NCBI RefSeq assembly: GCF_000577815.1
Contig: NZ_CBYM010000013.1
Location: 1 to 64,000 of the forward strand
Length of the DNA: 64,000 bases
Origin: Clostridium saudiense
GTDB taxonomy: Bacteria; Bacillota; Clostridia; Clostridiales; Clostridiaceae
Reading direction: 5' to 3'
Shown: piece after piece, positions 27,248 through 36,503 of the stretch
Layout of the letters: every line of letters begins with the position of its first letter
Position numbering within the stretch: position 1 is the first letter of the stretch
Notes under the pieces: generated by a model
Told to the model about the DNA's origin: nothing
What the model saw: only the letters and a program-made list of their open reading frames with translations
Databases searched by the model: none
Position numbers and translations under genes: made by a program

Positions 27248-28990
27248 TTATATTACCTCCTTAGATAAATTAAAGTCTCCAAACTGAGTCTTATATACTT
27301 CATAGTAGTATCCTTTATTATTAACTAATGAATCATGTGTGCCACTTTCAATAATTCGACCATTATCAAGAACTAATATTAAATCAGCAGACTTAACGGA
27401 AGATATTCTGTGAGCAATTATAAAATTAGTTCTATTTGGATTATTTAAATTAACTTCTTTTTGAATTTTAAATTCTGTTTCCATATCAACAGCAGAGGTT
27501 GTATCATCCAAGATTAATATTGAAGGATTAGTTATTAAGGCTCTAGCTAAAGATATTCTTTGTCTTTGTCCACCTGATAAACCTACACCTCTTTCACCAA
27601 TAATTGTGTCATAACCTTCAGGCATTTCAGAGATAAATCCATGTGCTTCTGAAAGCTTAGCAATATCTTTAACTTTATCTAGAGATACTGATGGGTTACC
27701 ATAAGCTATATTACCTTCAATGGTATCTGAAAATAAAAATATATCCTGCATTGCCATTCCTATTGAAGATCTCAATTGCTTGATATCTATATTCTTTATT
27801 GGTGTATAATCAATTAAAACTTCACCTTCTGTTGCATCATAAAATCTACAAATTAAATTTACTAAAGTAGATTTACCAGCTCCAGTAGGCCCTATTATTC
27901 CAATAGTTTGTCCACACTTAGCTTCAAAAGAAACATTTTTTAGGGCTGCAGTATCTCCATAGTTGAAAGAAACGTTATCAAATAAAATATCACCATGAAT
28001 TCTTTCTGATTTAACAGGAGCTTTAGAGTTTTTAATATTTGATTCTGTATTTAATAATTCCCTTATTTTAATTGAAGAAGCTATGAATCTTTCTGTATCA
28101 TTAATTAAATATCCAGCCATTCTCATAGGGTTATTTAATGCCCAAAGTAATCCATTAAATATGACTAAATCACCTAATGTCATAGATTTATTAATTACTA
28201 AAATACCTCCAACCAGTATCATTATTATTGATAAAAAGCTTGATAAGTATTCTAATACAGGCATATATTTACCTATAATTTTGGTAGTATCCATATTTTT
28301 TTCTTTATAATTCAAATTTTCTTTATTAAATTTTTCTATTTCATAATCTTCTCTACTAAAGGCTTTTACAACTCTATTACCACTTATATTTTCTTGAGTA
28401 ACAGAATTAAGCCTTGAATAAGCTTCTCTTATATTATAAAAAGTAGGAGAAATTTGAACTCCCATTTTTATAGTTATTATTGCAATTATAGGACAAATAG
28501 CAAGCATAAATAGAGTTAAAGGGAGACTTACAATAGCCATTGAAATAATTGCAAATATAAATACGCTTAAATTTGATAAAATATTATATACAACCCATGC
28601 TATAAAATGACGAAGTGCATCGGTATCACCAGTCATTCTAGCCATAATATCACCAGTTTTGGTATTATTATAATAGTCAAAATCTAATTTTAATAATTTA
28701 GAATATAAATCTTTACGAATATTAAGAAGTATGTCTTGTGATACTCTTTCAAAAATCATTTGATACGTATAAGTAAGTATTCCTTTTATTACAACAACAA
28801 CTAGCATAATGATTAGAATAGGAATTAATATATTCTTTTCATTTCCATTTAAAACCCTATCAACTATATCTCCAGCTAGGAAAGGATTAATCATACTTAA
28901 TAGTGAAGTTATTAATACTAAAATTAATGCAATACTGTATTTGGGAATGTGGTATTTTAAATACCCAATTATCCATTTTAAACTTTCCAT
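27248..28990 (-). CDS. ABC exporter half-transporter, degenerate-site member
   Basis: A 580-residue partner of the preceding exporter subunit, with six helices then an ATPase domain. Walker A is GPTGAGKSTLV near 375 and the signature LSGGQRQRISLARAL is canonical. Walker B reads ILILDDTTSAVD, with Asp in place of the catalytic Glu, the mark of the degenerate site in heterodimeric exporters. It is the first gene of the minus-strand pair, with ggaggtaac as RBS. The divergent AraC-type regulator at 29140 starts 149 bases away and is the obvious candidate regulator. Substrate unknown. Confidence 0.88.
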   Translation of the reverse strand: MESLKWIIGYLKYHIPKYSIALILVLITSLLSMINPFLAGDIVDRVLNGNEKNILIPILIIMLVVVVIKGILTYTYQMIFERVSQDILLNIRKDLYSKLLKLDFDYYNNTKTGDIMARMTGDTDALRHFIAWVVYNILSNLSVFIFAIISMAIVSLPLTLFMLAICPIIAIITIKMGVQISPTFYNIREAYSRLNSVTQENISGNRVVKAFSREDYEIEKFNKENLNYKEKNMDTTKIIGKYMPVLEYLSSFLSIIMILVGGILVINKSMTLGDLVIFNGLLWALNNPMRMAGYLINDTERFIASSIKIRELLNTESNIKNSKAPVKSERIHGDILFDNVSFNYGDTAALKNVSFEAKCGQTIGIIGPTGAGKSTLVNLICRFYDATEGEVLIDYTPIKNIDIKQLRSSIGMAMQDIFLFSDTIEGNIAYGNPSVSLDKVKDIAKLSEAHGFISEMPEGYDTIIGERGVGLSGGQRQRISLARALITNPSILILDDTTSAVDMETEFKIQKEVNLNNPNRTNFIIAHRISSVKSADLILVLDNGRIIESGTHDSLVNNKGYYYEVYKTQFGDFNLSKEVI

Positions 28991-29139
28991 AACAGTTACC
29001 TCCGTTTTTATTCAATATAATTTCCTTATATAGATTATAATTTTAGGTATAAAAATGAAATGTGATATCTTAAACTATTGATGTATATTATTATATAAAG
29101 TTATAATTATAATGAAGTTTATGAGACAAGGAGAAAGAA

Positions 29140-29982
29140 ATGTTTGAATGGGGTAGAGGAACAGAGGAATATAATCCAGAAGTATTATTTGCTTTTCAAG
29201 CAAGTTTAAATGGAAGTGATAATCATTGGGAATTTAAGTATCACTGTCATGATTTTTTAGAGTTGTCAATAGTAACATCTGGAGTAGCTGACTATTGTAT
29301 TGATGGTAATAATTATACGATAAAAAAAGGGGAAGTATTAATTTCAAATCCAGGATTATATCATATGGAGACACCTGGTGAGTATTCTAAATATACTCAA
29401 TTGCACATAGGTGTTCATAATTTTAAATTGAGTGATATAAGAGAGAATTACATAGATAATAAAGGAGTAGGCCCTGTAATAAAATTAAAAAAATATGAAA
29501 ATGAATTTTTAAAGTGCTGTGATGAAATTATTAAAGAGGAAAAAATGAAAAGGGTGGGATATCCATTAGTACTTAAATCTTTAGTAATGAAATTGTTGAT
29601 TATTTTATGTAGGGAATTTGAAAGCGAAGAAAAGCAGGAAGATGAATATAATTGTTCATTTCAATCATCTGAAAAACAAAATATAGTTAGGGAAATTATT
29701 GATTATATGAATGAAAATTATATGTGTGATATTTCATTGGACAAGATATCTAAGAATATGTATTTAAGTCCTGTTTATATTTCAAAGATATTTAAGGAAG
29801 AGATTGGAGATTCTCCAATAAATCATTTAATTAAAATAAGATTATCAAAAGCAGAAGATTTACTAAAAGATAAAAGTATTCCTATTAAAGTGGTAGCTCA
29901 AAGAGTTGGATATAATGATGCGTATCATTTTAGTAAATTATTTAAAAAGTATTACGGGATATCTCCATCTGCATTTAGATAA
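29140..29982 (+). CDS. AraC-family transcriptional regulator
   Basis: A 280-residue regulator. The N-terminal cupin-like sensor (residues about 25-100: HCHDFLELSIVTSG, GEVLISNPGLYHME) precedes a double helix-turn-helix at the C-terminus (ISLDKISKNMYLSPVYISKIF near 200 and VAQRVGYNDAYHFSKLFKKYYGISPSAFR at the very end). The HxH...H arrangement in the cupin part could bind a sugar or metal. Divergent from the ABC exporter pair, so it probably activates that operon. RBS aaggaga. Confidence 0.88.
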   Translation: MFEWGRGTEEYNPEVLFAFQASLNGSDNHWEFKYHCHDFLELSIVTSGVADYCIDGNNYTIKKGEVLISNPGLYHMETPGEYSKYTQLHIGVHNFKLSDIRENYIDNKGVGPVIKLKKYENEFLKCCDEIIKEEKMKRVGYPLVLKSLVMKLLIILCREFESEEKQEDEYNCSFQSSEKQNIVREIIDYMNENYMCDISLDKISKNMYLSPVYISKIFKEEIGDSPINHLIKIRLSKAEDLLKDKSIPIKVVAQRVGYNDAYHFSKLFKKYYGISPSAFR

Positions 29983-29989
29983 AAAATTA

Positions 29990-30045
29990 AGTTCTATATT
30001 AAGGTTGAATATAAGTTAAGCCTTAATATAGGACTTTTTTGTTTT
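29990..30045 (+). terminator. Terminator after the AraC gene
   Basis: A long stem (aagttctatattaaggtt / aagccttaatataggactt) is followed by T5. Confidence 0.88.
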
Positions 30046-30197
30046 TAGATAAGCATATTTATAAAAATTATAAATATTATTTGAAATCATAAAGAGGGCA
30101 ATTATTTTTAGAGTAGAGTTTTTTTATAAAAATAAATATTCACGCATAAAAGAGAATATATTTTAATATAAAAAACGAAAAAAAGAGGTGTTGCAAT

Positions 30198-30938
30198 TTG
30201 AAGGTTAAAAGAATAAGTTCATTACTAGGATTGAATATTGCAATTGTAATGCTTAATATTATTATTTTTTCACCAGGATTATTTAATATTAAAATAGATT
30301 TTATTAATATATTTCAAACATCAATAGGTATAACAATAATCATAATGAGCTTTATTATTTTCATTATTGGAAATTACAAAATATTAATAAAAGAAGATAA
30401 TGAAATTGATATTTCTAAATTAGATGATAGTGAAGATTACATAGAAGCATTAAAGGAGAATAGCAGTAAAAGAGTTTTTTCAAAGGATATTGATATTTTA
30501 TTAGAACAAATAGAAAGAATGGACAAAAAGCAAGAAAAAATAGATGATATACTATTGCAAAAATTTACTGTAAATGAAATGAGTTATATAAAATTTAAAA
30601 AGACAATAACTGAAGTAAGAGATGTTTTTTATATAAATATAAAGAGTGTTATCAATAAAATAAATATTTTTGATGAACAAGAATATGAAAAAATAAAAAA
30701 GGACATTAAAAATGGGAAACTTAATGGAAAAATAGAAGAGCAGAAAAAAGATATGTTTGATGAATATATATTTTTTGTGAAAGATTCTATAGAAGATAAT
30801 GAGGAGATTTTATTGAAATTAGATAAATTTCTTTTTGAGTTATCAAAATTTAATAGTTTAGAAGATGGAGAGTTAGAAAATATGAGTGCAATTAAGGATG
30901 TTGATGAATTAATTAATAAAATAAAATTTTATAAGTAG
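30198..30938 (+). CDS. XpaC-like membrane-anchored protein
   Basis: A 246-residue protein with two N-terminal helices (residues about 8-28 and 38-58) and a long, charged, helical and probably coiled-coil cytoplasmic part (KRVFSKDIDILLEQIERMDKKQEKIDDILLQ at 90-120, written here as a region of 31 residues with heptad character). Two helices plus a coiled coil and a downstream telA match XpaC, which is paired with the TelA homologue YaaN in Bacillus. The sequence match alone is weak, so the assignment relies on architecture and synteny. The start is TTG 30198, seven bases after gaggtg. First gene of a three-gene operon. Confidence 0.6.
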   Translation: MKVKRISSLLGLNIAIVMLNIIIFSPGLFNIKIDFINIFQTSIGITIIIMSFIIFIIGNYKILIKEDNEIDISKLDDSEDYIEALKENSSKRVFSKDIDILLEQIERMDKKQEKIDDILLQKFTVNEMSYIKFKKTITEVRDVFYINIKSVINKINIFDEQEYEKIKKDIKNGKLNGKIEEQKKDMFDEYIFFVKDSIEDNEEILLKLDKFLFELSKFNSLEDGELENMSAIKDVDELINKIKFYK

Positions 30939-30968
30939 ATAAATAAAAGAAGTAGGGGGTATGGATTA

Positions 30969-32663
30969 GTGGGTGGTAAGAAAAGTGGAAAACTTGCAGG
31001 TATTTTGATAGTTATGGCTATTGTAATTTTGGGATTAGTTTATGGCGGAATAACTTTAACTAAAAATTGGGGAAAAAGTAAAGAAGCTATATCTGAAGAA
31101 AATGCAACTGATAAGTTGAATAAGATTTGTAAAGATATTGATATTAATGAAATAGAACCTAGAAAAGCAGCCATAGATTTAGGCGTTGAGGATGTAAAAG
31201 ATACTATTCCGGATATTGAAAAGTATCCAGCACAAGTTGAGAATACTACTGACACTTATATTGAAATATTTTCTACAGGTGAGAAAACTGGTACTGGAAA
31301 GGATAGTTGGTTAATAGATGTAGCTAATGATTTTAATGAGGCAGGAATAGAAGTGAATGGGAAAACTGTTTCAGTTAAGATAAGGCAAGTAGCATCAGGG
31401 CTTGGAATGGATTATATAGTTTCAGAGAAATATTTACCAGATGCGTATAATCCATCAAATGAGCTATGGGGAGAAATGATAAAAGCCAATGGCAAGACAA
31501 TTGAATTATATGATGAAAAAATGGTTGGAAATGTGGCTGGCATTATTATGTCTAAGGAAAAGTATGATGATTTAATAGAAAAGTATGGTTCAATTAACTT
31601 GAAGAATGTTACAGAGGCTGTTGCTAATGGAGAAATAAATATGGGATATACAAATCCATTTGCAAGTGCAACAGGATTAAATTTTTTAGTATCAACATTA
31701 AGCACATTTGATTCAAGTGATCCATTAAGTGAAAAAGCAATTGAGGGCTTTAATGAATTTCAAACTAATATACCATTAGTAGCATATACAACACTTCAAT
31801 TAAGAAATTCTGCTGAATCAGGTATTTTAGATGGATTTATTATGGAATATCAAACATATATAAATTCACCAGAATTAAAAGCAGATTATGTATTTACACC
31901 ATTTGGGTATAGACATGATAGTCCATTATATGCAGTTGGAAATTTATCTGAAGAAAAGAAAGAAATATTAAATAGATTCATTGAATTTTATAAAGGAGAA
32001 AAATATCAAGATTTAGCTACAGAATATGGATTCAATAACTTAGAAGATTATAAATGTGAAATTGGAGAGTTAGAAGGAGATGTAATAATACAGGCTCAAA
32101 AGCTATGGAAGGAAAACAAAAATAGTAATAAGCCTATAGCTGCAGTTTTTGTGGCAGATGTGTCTGGAAGCATGGAGGGTGAACCATTAAATGAGCTAAA
32201 AAAATCATTGTTGAATGGATCACAATATATAGGAGAAGAAAATTCTATAGGGTTAGTAACTTATTCAAATGATGTTAATATTAATCTTCCTATAGGAAAG
32301 TTCGATTTAAATCAAAGATCACTATTTACTGGAGCTGTACAAGATATGGATGCTGGAGGAGGAACAGCAACATTTGATGGAATTGCTGTAGCTGTTAAAA
32401 TGCTTTTAGAAGAAAAGGAAAAGAATCCAGATACTAAGTTAATGCTTTTTGTATTAAGTGATGGTGAAACTAATATTGGACATTCTTTAGAAGATATAAA
32501 AGAAATCCTAGAAGCAGTTGAAATACCAGTTCATACTATTGGATATAATGCAAATATTAAGGCGTTAGAAAATATTTCTGCAATTAATGAGGCAACAAGT
32601 ATTAATGCAGATTCTGATGATGTTATTTATAAGTTAGGAAGTTTATTTAATGCAGAGATGTAG
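30969..32663 (+). CDS. Membrane-anchored substrate-binding / VWA fusion protein
   Basis: A 564-residue protein with one N-terminal membrane anchor (residues 9-29) and an extracellular part built of two modules. Residues about 90-380 look like a type 2 periplasmic binding domain (TYIEIFSTGEKTGTGKDSWL, SNELWGEMIKANGKTIELYD, GYTNPFASATGLNFLVSTL). Residues about 388-560 form a von Willebrand A domain with an intact MIDAS: DVSGSM near 397, a Thr in GGGTATFDG and an Asp in LSDGETN. Start is GTG 30969, with aggggg as RBS. It stands between XpaC-like and TelA genes. A solute sensor joined to a metal-dependent adhesion domain suggests a surface scaffold or sensor rather than an importer, since no permease is present. 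Confidence 0.75.
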   Translation: MGGKKSGKLAGILIVMAIVILGLVYGGITLTKNWGKSKEAISEENATDKLNKICKDIDINEIEPRKAAIDLGVEDVKDTIPDIEKYPAQVENTTDTYIEIFSTGEKTGTGKDSWLIDVANDFNEAGIEVNGKTVSVKIRQVASGLGMDYIVSEKYLPDAYNPSNELWGEMIKANGKTIELYDEKMVGNVAGIIMSKEKYDDLIEKYGSINLKNVTEAVANGEINMGYTNPFASATGLNFLVSTLSTFDSSDPLSEKAIEGFNEFQTNIPLVAYTTLQLRNSAESGILDGFIMEYQTYINSPELKADYVFTPFGYRHDSPLYAVGNLSEEKKEILNRFIEFYKGEKYQDLATEYGFNNLEDYKCEIGELEGDVIIQAQKLWKENKNSNKPIAAVFVADVSGSMEGEPLNELKKSLLNGSQYIGEENSIGLVTYSNDVNINLPIGKFDLNQRSLFTGAVQDMDAGGGTATFDGIAVAVKMLLEEKEKNPDTKLMLFVLSDGETNIGHSLEDIKEILEAVEIPVHTIGYNANIKALENISAINEATSINADSDDVIYKLGSLFNAEM

Positions 32664-32681
32664 AGAAATAGGGGGGAGAAC

Positions 32682-33809
32682 ATGGGATTTTCAATGAATG
32701 TATGTGATACCGAAGAAATTAAAAATGAGGTTATAGAAGCTGTAAAGCCAGAAAAAGAAGAAGTAAAAAAGTTAAAAGTATTAAGCGATAATAATGTAGA
32801 AGCAGTTATGAATTTAGATATGGATTCATTAGAGGATAGAAAGTTGATTTTAAAATCAATTGATGAATTTGGGTTAGATACTATGCAAAAATCATCTCAA
32901 AAAAACGCCTTATTAGAAGTAAGTATAAAAAATCTATCTAAAATGGGGGATGAAGGAGGAGAAGTTGCTATTGGGTTAACAGAATTACAAAGGGCAATGA
33001 AAGATCTTGATCCAAGTATGATAGACTTCACAAAAAAAGGATTTTTCGGAAGGGTTGCAAATCCAATACGTACTTATTTTGATAAGTATCAAAAAGCTGA
33101 TAATGTTATTAATGATATCATGGAATCTTTGGAAAAAGGTAAGATAACCTTAAAAAATGATAATACTACTTTGGAAATAGAAGAGTTATCTATGAGGGAT
33201 TTAACAAAAAAGTTAGCTAAAGAAATAGAAATGGGAATAATGATGGATGAGGAGATTTCAGATGCCTTAAATAAAGCAAAAGTTAATAATGATGATCCGG
33301 ATAGAATTAGTTTTGTTTCGGAGGAGATATTATTTCCTTTAAGGCAAAGAATTATGGATATGCAGCAAATGATAGTTGTTAATCAGCAAGGGATAATAGC
33401 AATTGAAGTTATAAGAAGAAATAATAAAGAGCTTATAAGAGGTGTTGATAGAGCTAAAAATGTAACTATATCTGCTTTGAGAACTGCAACAATAGTTGCT
33501 AGTGCACTATATAATCAAAAAATAGTTTTGAAAAAGATAGATTTATTAAATAAAACTACAAATGATTTAATTAGCGGAACATCAAAAATGCTTAAGGAGC
33601 AAGGAGCAGAAATTCAAAGGCAATCAATTGAATCTAATATTTCTGTAGATACTTTAAAATCTGCCTTTTCTGATACTTTAGAGGCATTAAATGCAATTAG
33701 TTCATATAAACAAGAAGCATTACCAAGGCTTAAAGAAACTATAAGTCAATTTAAGGAGTTAGCTGATTTAGGAGAAAAGCAGATTTCTAAATTAGAAAAA
33801 AGTGAATAG
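32682..33809 (+). CDS. telA: TelA-family (toxic anion resistance) protein
   Basis: A 375-residue cytoplasmic, almost wholly alpha-helical protein of the TelA/KlaA family, first linked to tellurite resistance and, in Firmicutes, to tolerance of cell-envelope stress. Family segments are FGLDTMQKSSQKNALL near 66, GFFGRVANPIRTYFDKYQKADNVIND near 122 (a conserved block of about 26 residues), the LFPLRQRIMDMQQMIVVNQQG region near 215 and VTISALRTATIVASAL near 262. Third gene of the operon; RBS gggggga. Its partners in the cluster imply a membrane-stress role. Confidence 0.88.
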   Translation: MGFSMNVCDTEEIKNEVIEAVKPEKEEVKKLKVLSDNNVEAVMNLDMDSLEDRKLILKSIDEFGLDTMQKSSQKNALLEVSIKNLSKMGDEGGEVAIGLTELQRAMKDLDPSMIDFTKKGFFGRVANPIRTYFDKYQKADNVINDIMESLEKGKITLKNDNTTLEIEELSMRDLTKKLAKEIEMGIMMDEEISDALNKAKVNNDDPDRISFVSEEILFPLRQRIMDMQQMIVVNQQGIIAIEVIRRNNKELIRGVDRAKNVTISALRTATIVASALYNQKIVLKKIDLLNKTTNDLISGTSKMLKEQGAEIQRQSIESNISVDTLKSAFSDTLEALNAISSYKQEALPRLKETISQFKELADLGEKQISKLEKSE

Positions 33810-33852
33810 TATAGAGTTATAAATTAATTATCTTAAGTTAATGTAATGAAAG

Positions 33853-33906
33853 AATGAGTAGCAAATTTAGTAATCAAAATATCTAAATCTGCTACTCATT
33901 ATTTTA
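33853..33906. terminator. Terminator between convergent telA and plsY-like genes
   Basis: The stem aatgagtagcaaatttag / ctaaatctgctactcatt has short T-rich flanks on both strands, so it probably serves both genes. Confidence 0.75.
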
Positions 33907-33928
33907 TAGAAAAATTATATAGTTATTA

Positions 33929-34570
33929 CTAAGTAATTTGATTATGATAAAGAATTTTTTTACAGTATTTATTAAATAATGAGATTGTTATATCACCGTC
34001 ATTTCTATTTACCCTATGCTTATGCCCGAGAATTATTGATGATAAAAATACTATTAATTTAATATGAATACTGGAATTAGAAGCAAATACTAGTATATCT
34101 AAAAATAAAATACTAACTAAAATAACACTAGAGTTTGGTTTAATAGTTAAAATAAATTTAAAAAATATTAATATGAGTGCAAATATTAATGCAACATAAC
34201 TTATAGGATATAATGCTAAAAATGAACCAAATGTAGATGCAATAGCCTTTCCACCTTGAAATTTTAAAAATGGTGAATAAGCATGCCCTAAAATTGGCGA
34301 AATTGCAATAAAAATAATTGCTATGTTACTTGTATAAAAATAATTAATAGAAATAAAAACAGGAATAAAAGCTTTAAATAAATCTAAAATTATACATAGT
34401 ATTCCTAAAGGTATTCCACAATATTTAATAACATTTCCTGAACCAGGATTCATATCATCTGATATTTTTCTTATATCAATGCCTTTAACTAATTTAGGAA
34501 TTAAATAAGAATACATAATAGATCCTGATAAAAAAGATAAAATAATTAATAAAATATCTCTAAAAAACAA
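33929..34570 (-). CDS. plsY: PlsY-like glycerol-3-phosphate acyltransferase
   Basis: A 213-residue polytopic membrane enzyme that transfers acyl groups from acyl phosphate to glycerol 3-phosphate. PlsY motifs are present: MNPGSGNVIKYCG near residue 41 (standard: NPGAxN), GHAYSPFLKFQGGKAIAS near 93 and LGHKHRVNRNDG near 181, which holds the third motif. It diverges from housekeeping PlsY (Ser in GSGN rather than Ala/Thr and a diverged C-terminus), and it starts two bases after the glycosyltransferase stop. This is likely a paralogue devoted to a particular glycolipid rather than the main PlsY. Confidence 0.8.
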   Translation of the reverse strand: MFFRDILLIILSFLSGSIMYSYLIPKLVKGIDIRKISDDMNPGSGNVIKYCGIPLGILCIILDLFKAFIPVFISINYFYTSNIAIIFIAISPILGHAYSPFLKFQGGKAIASTFGSFLALYPISYVALIFALILIFFKFILTIKPNSSVILVSILFLDILVFASNSSIHIKLIVFLSSIILGHKHRVNRNDGDITISLFNKYCKKILYHNQIT

Positions 34571-34572
34571 GG

Positions 34573-35691
34573 TTATTCCCTCCTATGATTTGCTTGTTTT
34601 ATTAGAAAGTTAGCAATATCATCAGCCGTATTTAAGTTAATATTTTTCTTTTGTGCTTGAATAATAGAATTGCATAATGAATCGTCAGTTAATAAAGATT
34701 TACACAGAGATAAAGTTTCATTTACTGAATTAGAAGCTAGTGCCATCCCATGACTTTTAAAAAAATTACAATTAGCAGATTCTACGCCAGGAATTGGGTT
34801 TATCATTATAATAGGCAAATTTTTGGTCATTGCTTCTGTTGTGGTCAATCCACCAGGTTTAGTAATTAAAATATCACTTGCATCCATTAATAAATCAATA
34901 GAATCTGTAAAAGATAATATATTAATATTTTTATTTAGTTTTACTTTATTAAATTCTTTAAATAATTCTTCATTATGTCCACAAATAACCGTAACCTGAA
35001 TGTTAGGTAGTTTATCAGATAAGATTCTGGTACTTTCAAGTATATTGCCTGCACCCATACTGCCACCCATTAATAATATATGTTTCATATTAGGATCAAG
35101 GTTTAGTTCTTTTTTTGTAGCAACTTTAGATTTGTGTTGTTTAAATTTGGAATGTACTGGTAATCCAAAGCTCAGAAGTTTATTTTTATCTATTCCCTTA
35201 CTAATAAATTCATTAATTAAATCTTTGTGAGGAATAAGAAAATAATCTAAATTTGTTTCTTCCCAAAAAGGTGCACAGGTATAATCAGTTATAATAGCAG
35301 CAGTAATGGAGTTAAATGGATATTTATTTTTTAAATAAGAAATTGTTTGGGCACAAAATATATGAGTGCAAATAATTATATCTGGATTTTCAGAAGTAAT
35401 AACATTATATATTTTATTTGCATAAAGAGAATTTAAAATGTAAATTATAGATTTTATCTTAGGGTTACTAATTTTTACGCCAGCTTTATAAAGTGATCCA
35501 AAAAATCTAGGACTATGTTTTACTATGCTAACATAAGAATTTTCTACTTTTTTAGATGTGTTTTTTCCTGCAAAGCTTAAGGTATCTATTTCTACAGTCT
35601 TAATATTTAAGTTATCAAGTGCATTACAAATTGCTTTTCCAGCAGAAGCATGTCCGGCACCTGTGTTTGTATACAAAATAAGTGCTTTCAT
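34573..35691 (-). CDS. MGDG-synthase/UgtP-type glycosyltransferase
   Basis: A 372-residue GT28-type glycosyltransferase of the MurG/MGDG synthase group, which transfers a sugar to diacylglycerol to make glycolipid. The N-terminal MGDG-synthase domain begins MKALILYTNTGAGHASAGKA. PDIIICTHIFCAQT lies near 105 and a Gly-rich LLMGGSMGAGNILES near 205. The sugar-nucleotide motif is ITKPGGLTTTEAM near 282. It is upstream of the PlsY-like gene in a tight pair, so the two probably build a membrane glycolipid, possibly the anchor of lipoteichoic acid. RBS ggggtg. Confidence 0.85.
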   Translation of the reverse strand: MKALILYTNTGAGHASAGKAICNALDNLNIKTVEIDTLSFAGKNTSKKVENSYVSIVKHSPRFFGSLYKAGVKISNPKIKSIIYILNSLYANKIYNVITSENPDIIICTHIFCAQTISYLKNKYPFNSITAAIITDYTCAPFWEETNLDYFLIPHKDLINEFISKGIDKNKLLSFGLPVHSKFKQHKSKVATKKELNLDPNMKHILLMGGSMGAGNILESTRILSDKLPNIQVTVICGHNEELFKEFNKVKLNKNINILSFTDSIDLLMDASDILITKPGGLTTTEAMTKNLPIIMINPIPGVESANCNFFKSHGMALASNSVNETLSLCKSLLTDDSLCNSIIQAQKKNINLNTADDIANFLIKQANHRRE

Positions 35692-35831
35692 AATAGTTTC
35701 ACCCCATCTTTAAATTAATATAAAAGAAAAAGTATAATAAATATTTTAACATAGAAATTAATTTATAAATATAATAATTGTGCTTTGCTAGAAATTATGG
35801 ATATAATTATGAAAAAGAGGTGGTTTTATAA

Positions 35832-36503
35832 ATGAATAATAAAATTTTTATTATAGAAGATGAAGAGAAAATAAGGTTAGAGTTAAGTACATTTTTAAAT
35901 AGATATGGTTATGAAACAAGTTATTCCACAGATTTTGAAAATATAGTTGATATTTCCCTGAAGGAGGAGCCAGATATAATATTGTTAGATATTAATTTAC
36001 CGTATTATGATGGTTATTATATATGCAGAGAAATAAGAAGGAAATCTAATGTTCCAATAATAGTAGTTACAAGTAGAAATAGTGAAGTAGATGAGCTTAT
36101 GAGTATGAATTTAGGTGCAGATGATTTTATAACTAAGCCTTATAATACTCAAATTTTACTTGCTAGGATTGCATCAATTATTCGAAGAACATATCAAAAT
36201 TTAGATAGTGAAGTTTTCGAATTTAAGGGTTTAAAATATAACATGTCTACTAGTGAAATGACATTTGATAATAAAAAGTGTGAGTTAACAAAAAATGAAA
36301 GTAAAATTCTTTTTACATTAATGAAAAATAAAGGGAGGATTGTTTCGAGAAATGATTTAATGAAAGCTTTGTGGCAGGATGATGAATTTGTAGATGATAA
36401 TACTTTGACTGTTAATATTAATAGGTTAAGAAAAAAATTAGAAGAAATAGGTGCTGTTGATTATATTCAAACAAAGAGGGGACAGGGGTATATTTTAATA
36501 TGA
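35832..36503 (+). CDS. OmpR-family response regulator (BceR-like)
   Basis: A 223-residue regulator. The receiver domain has the acidic pocket EDEE, the phospho-acceptor Asp near 52 (IILLDINLPYYDG) and the Lys in ITKPYN near 101. A winged-helix DNA-binding domain follows (LTKNESKILFTLMKN, then DDNTLTVNINRLRKKL and RGQGYIL). Its stop overlaps the kinase start (ATGA). Downstream are two ABC modules, as is usual for BceRS-type bacitracin and antimicrobial-peptide detoxification systems. RBS gaggtgg. Confidence 0.92.
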   Translation: MNNKIFIIEDEEKIRLELSTFLNRYGYETSYSTDFENIVDISLKEEPDIILLDINLPYYDGYYICREIRRKSNVPIIVVTSRNSEVDELMSMNLGADDFITKPYNTQILLARIASIIRRTYQNLDSEVFEFKGLKYNMSTSEMTFDNKKCELTKNESKILFTLMKNKGRIVSRNDLMKALWQDDEFVDDNTLTVNINRLRKKLEEIGAVDYIQTKRGQGYILI

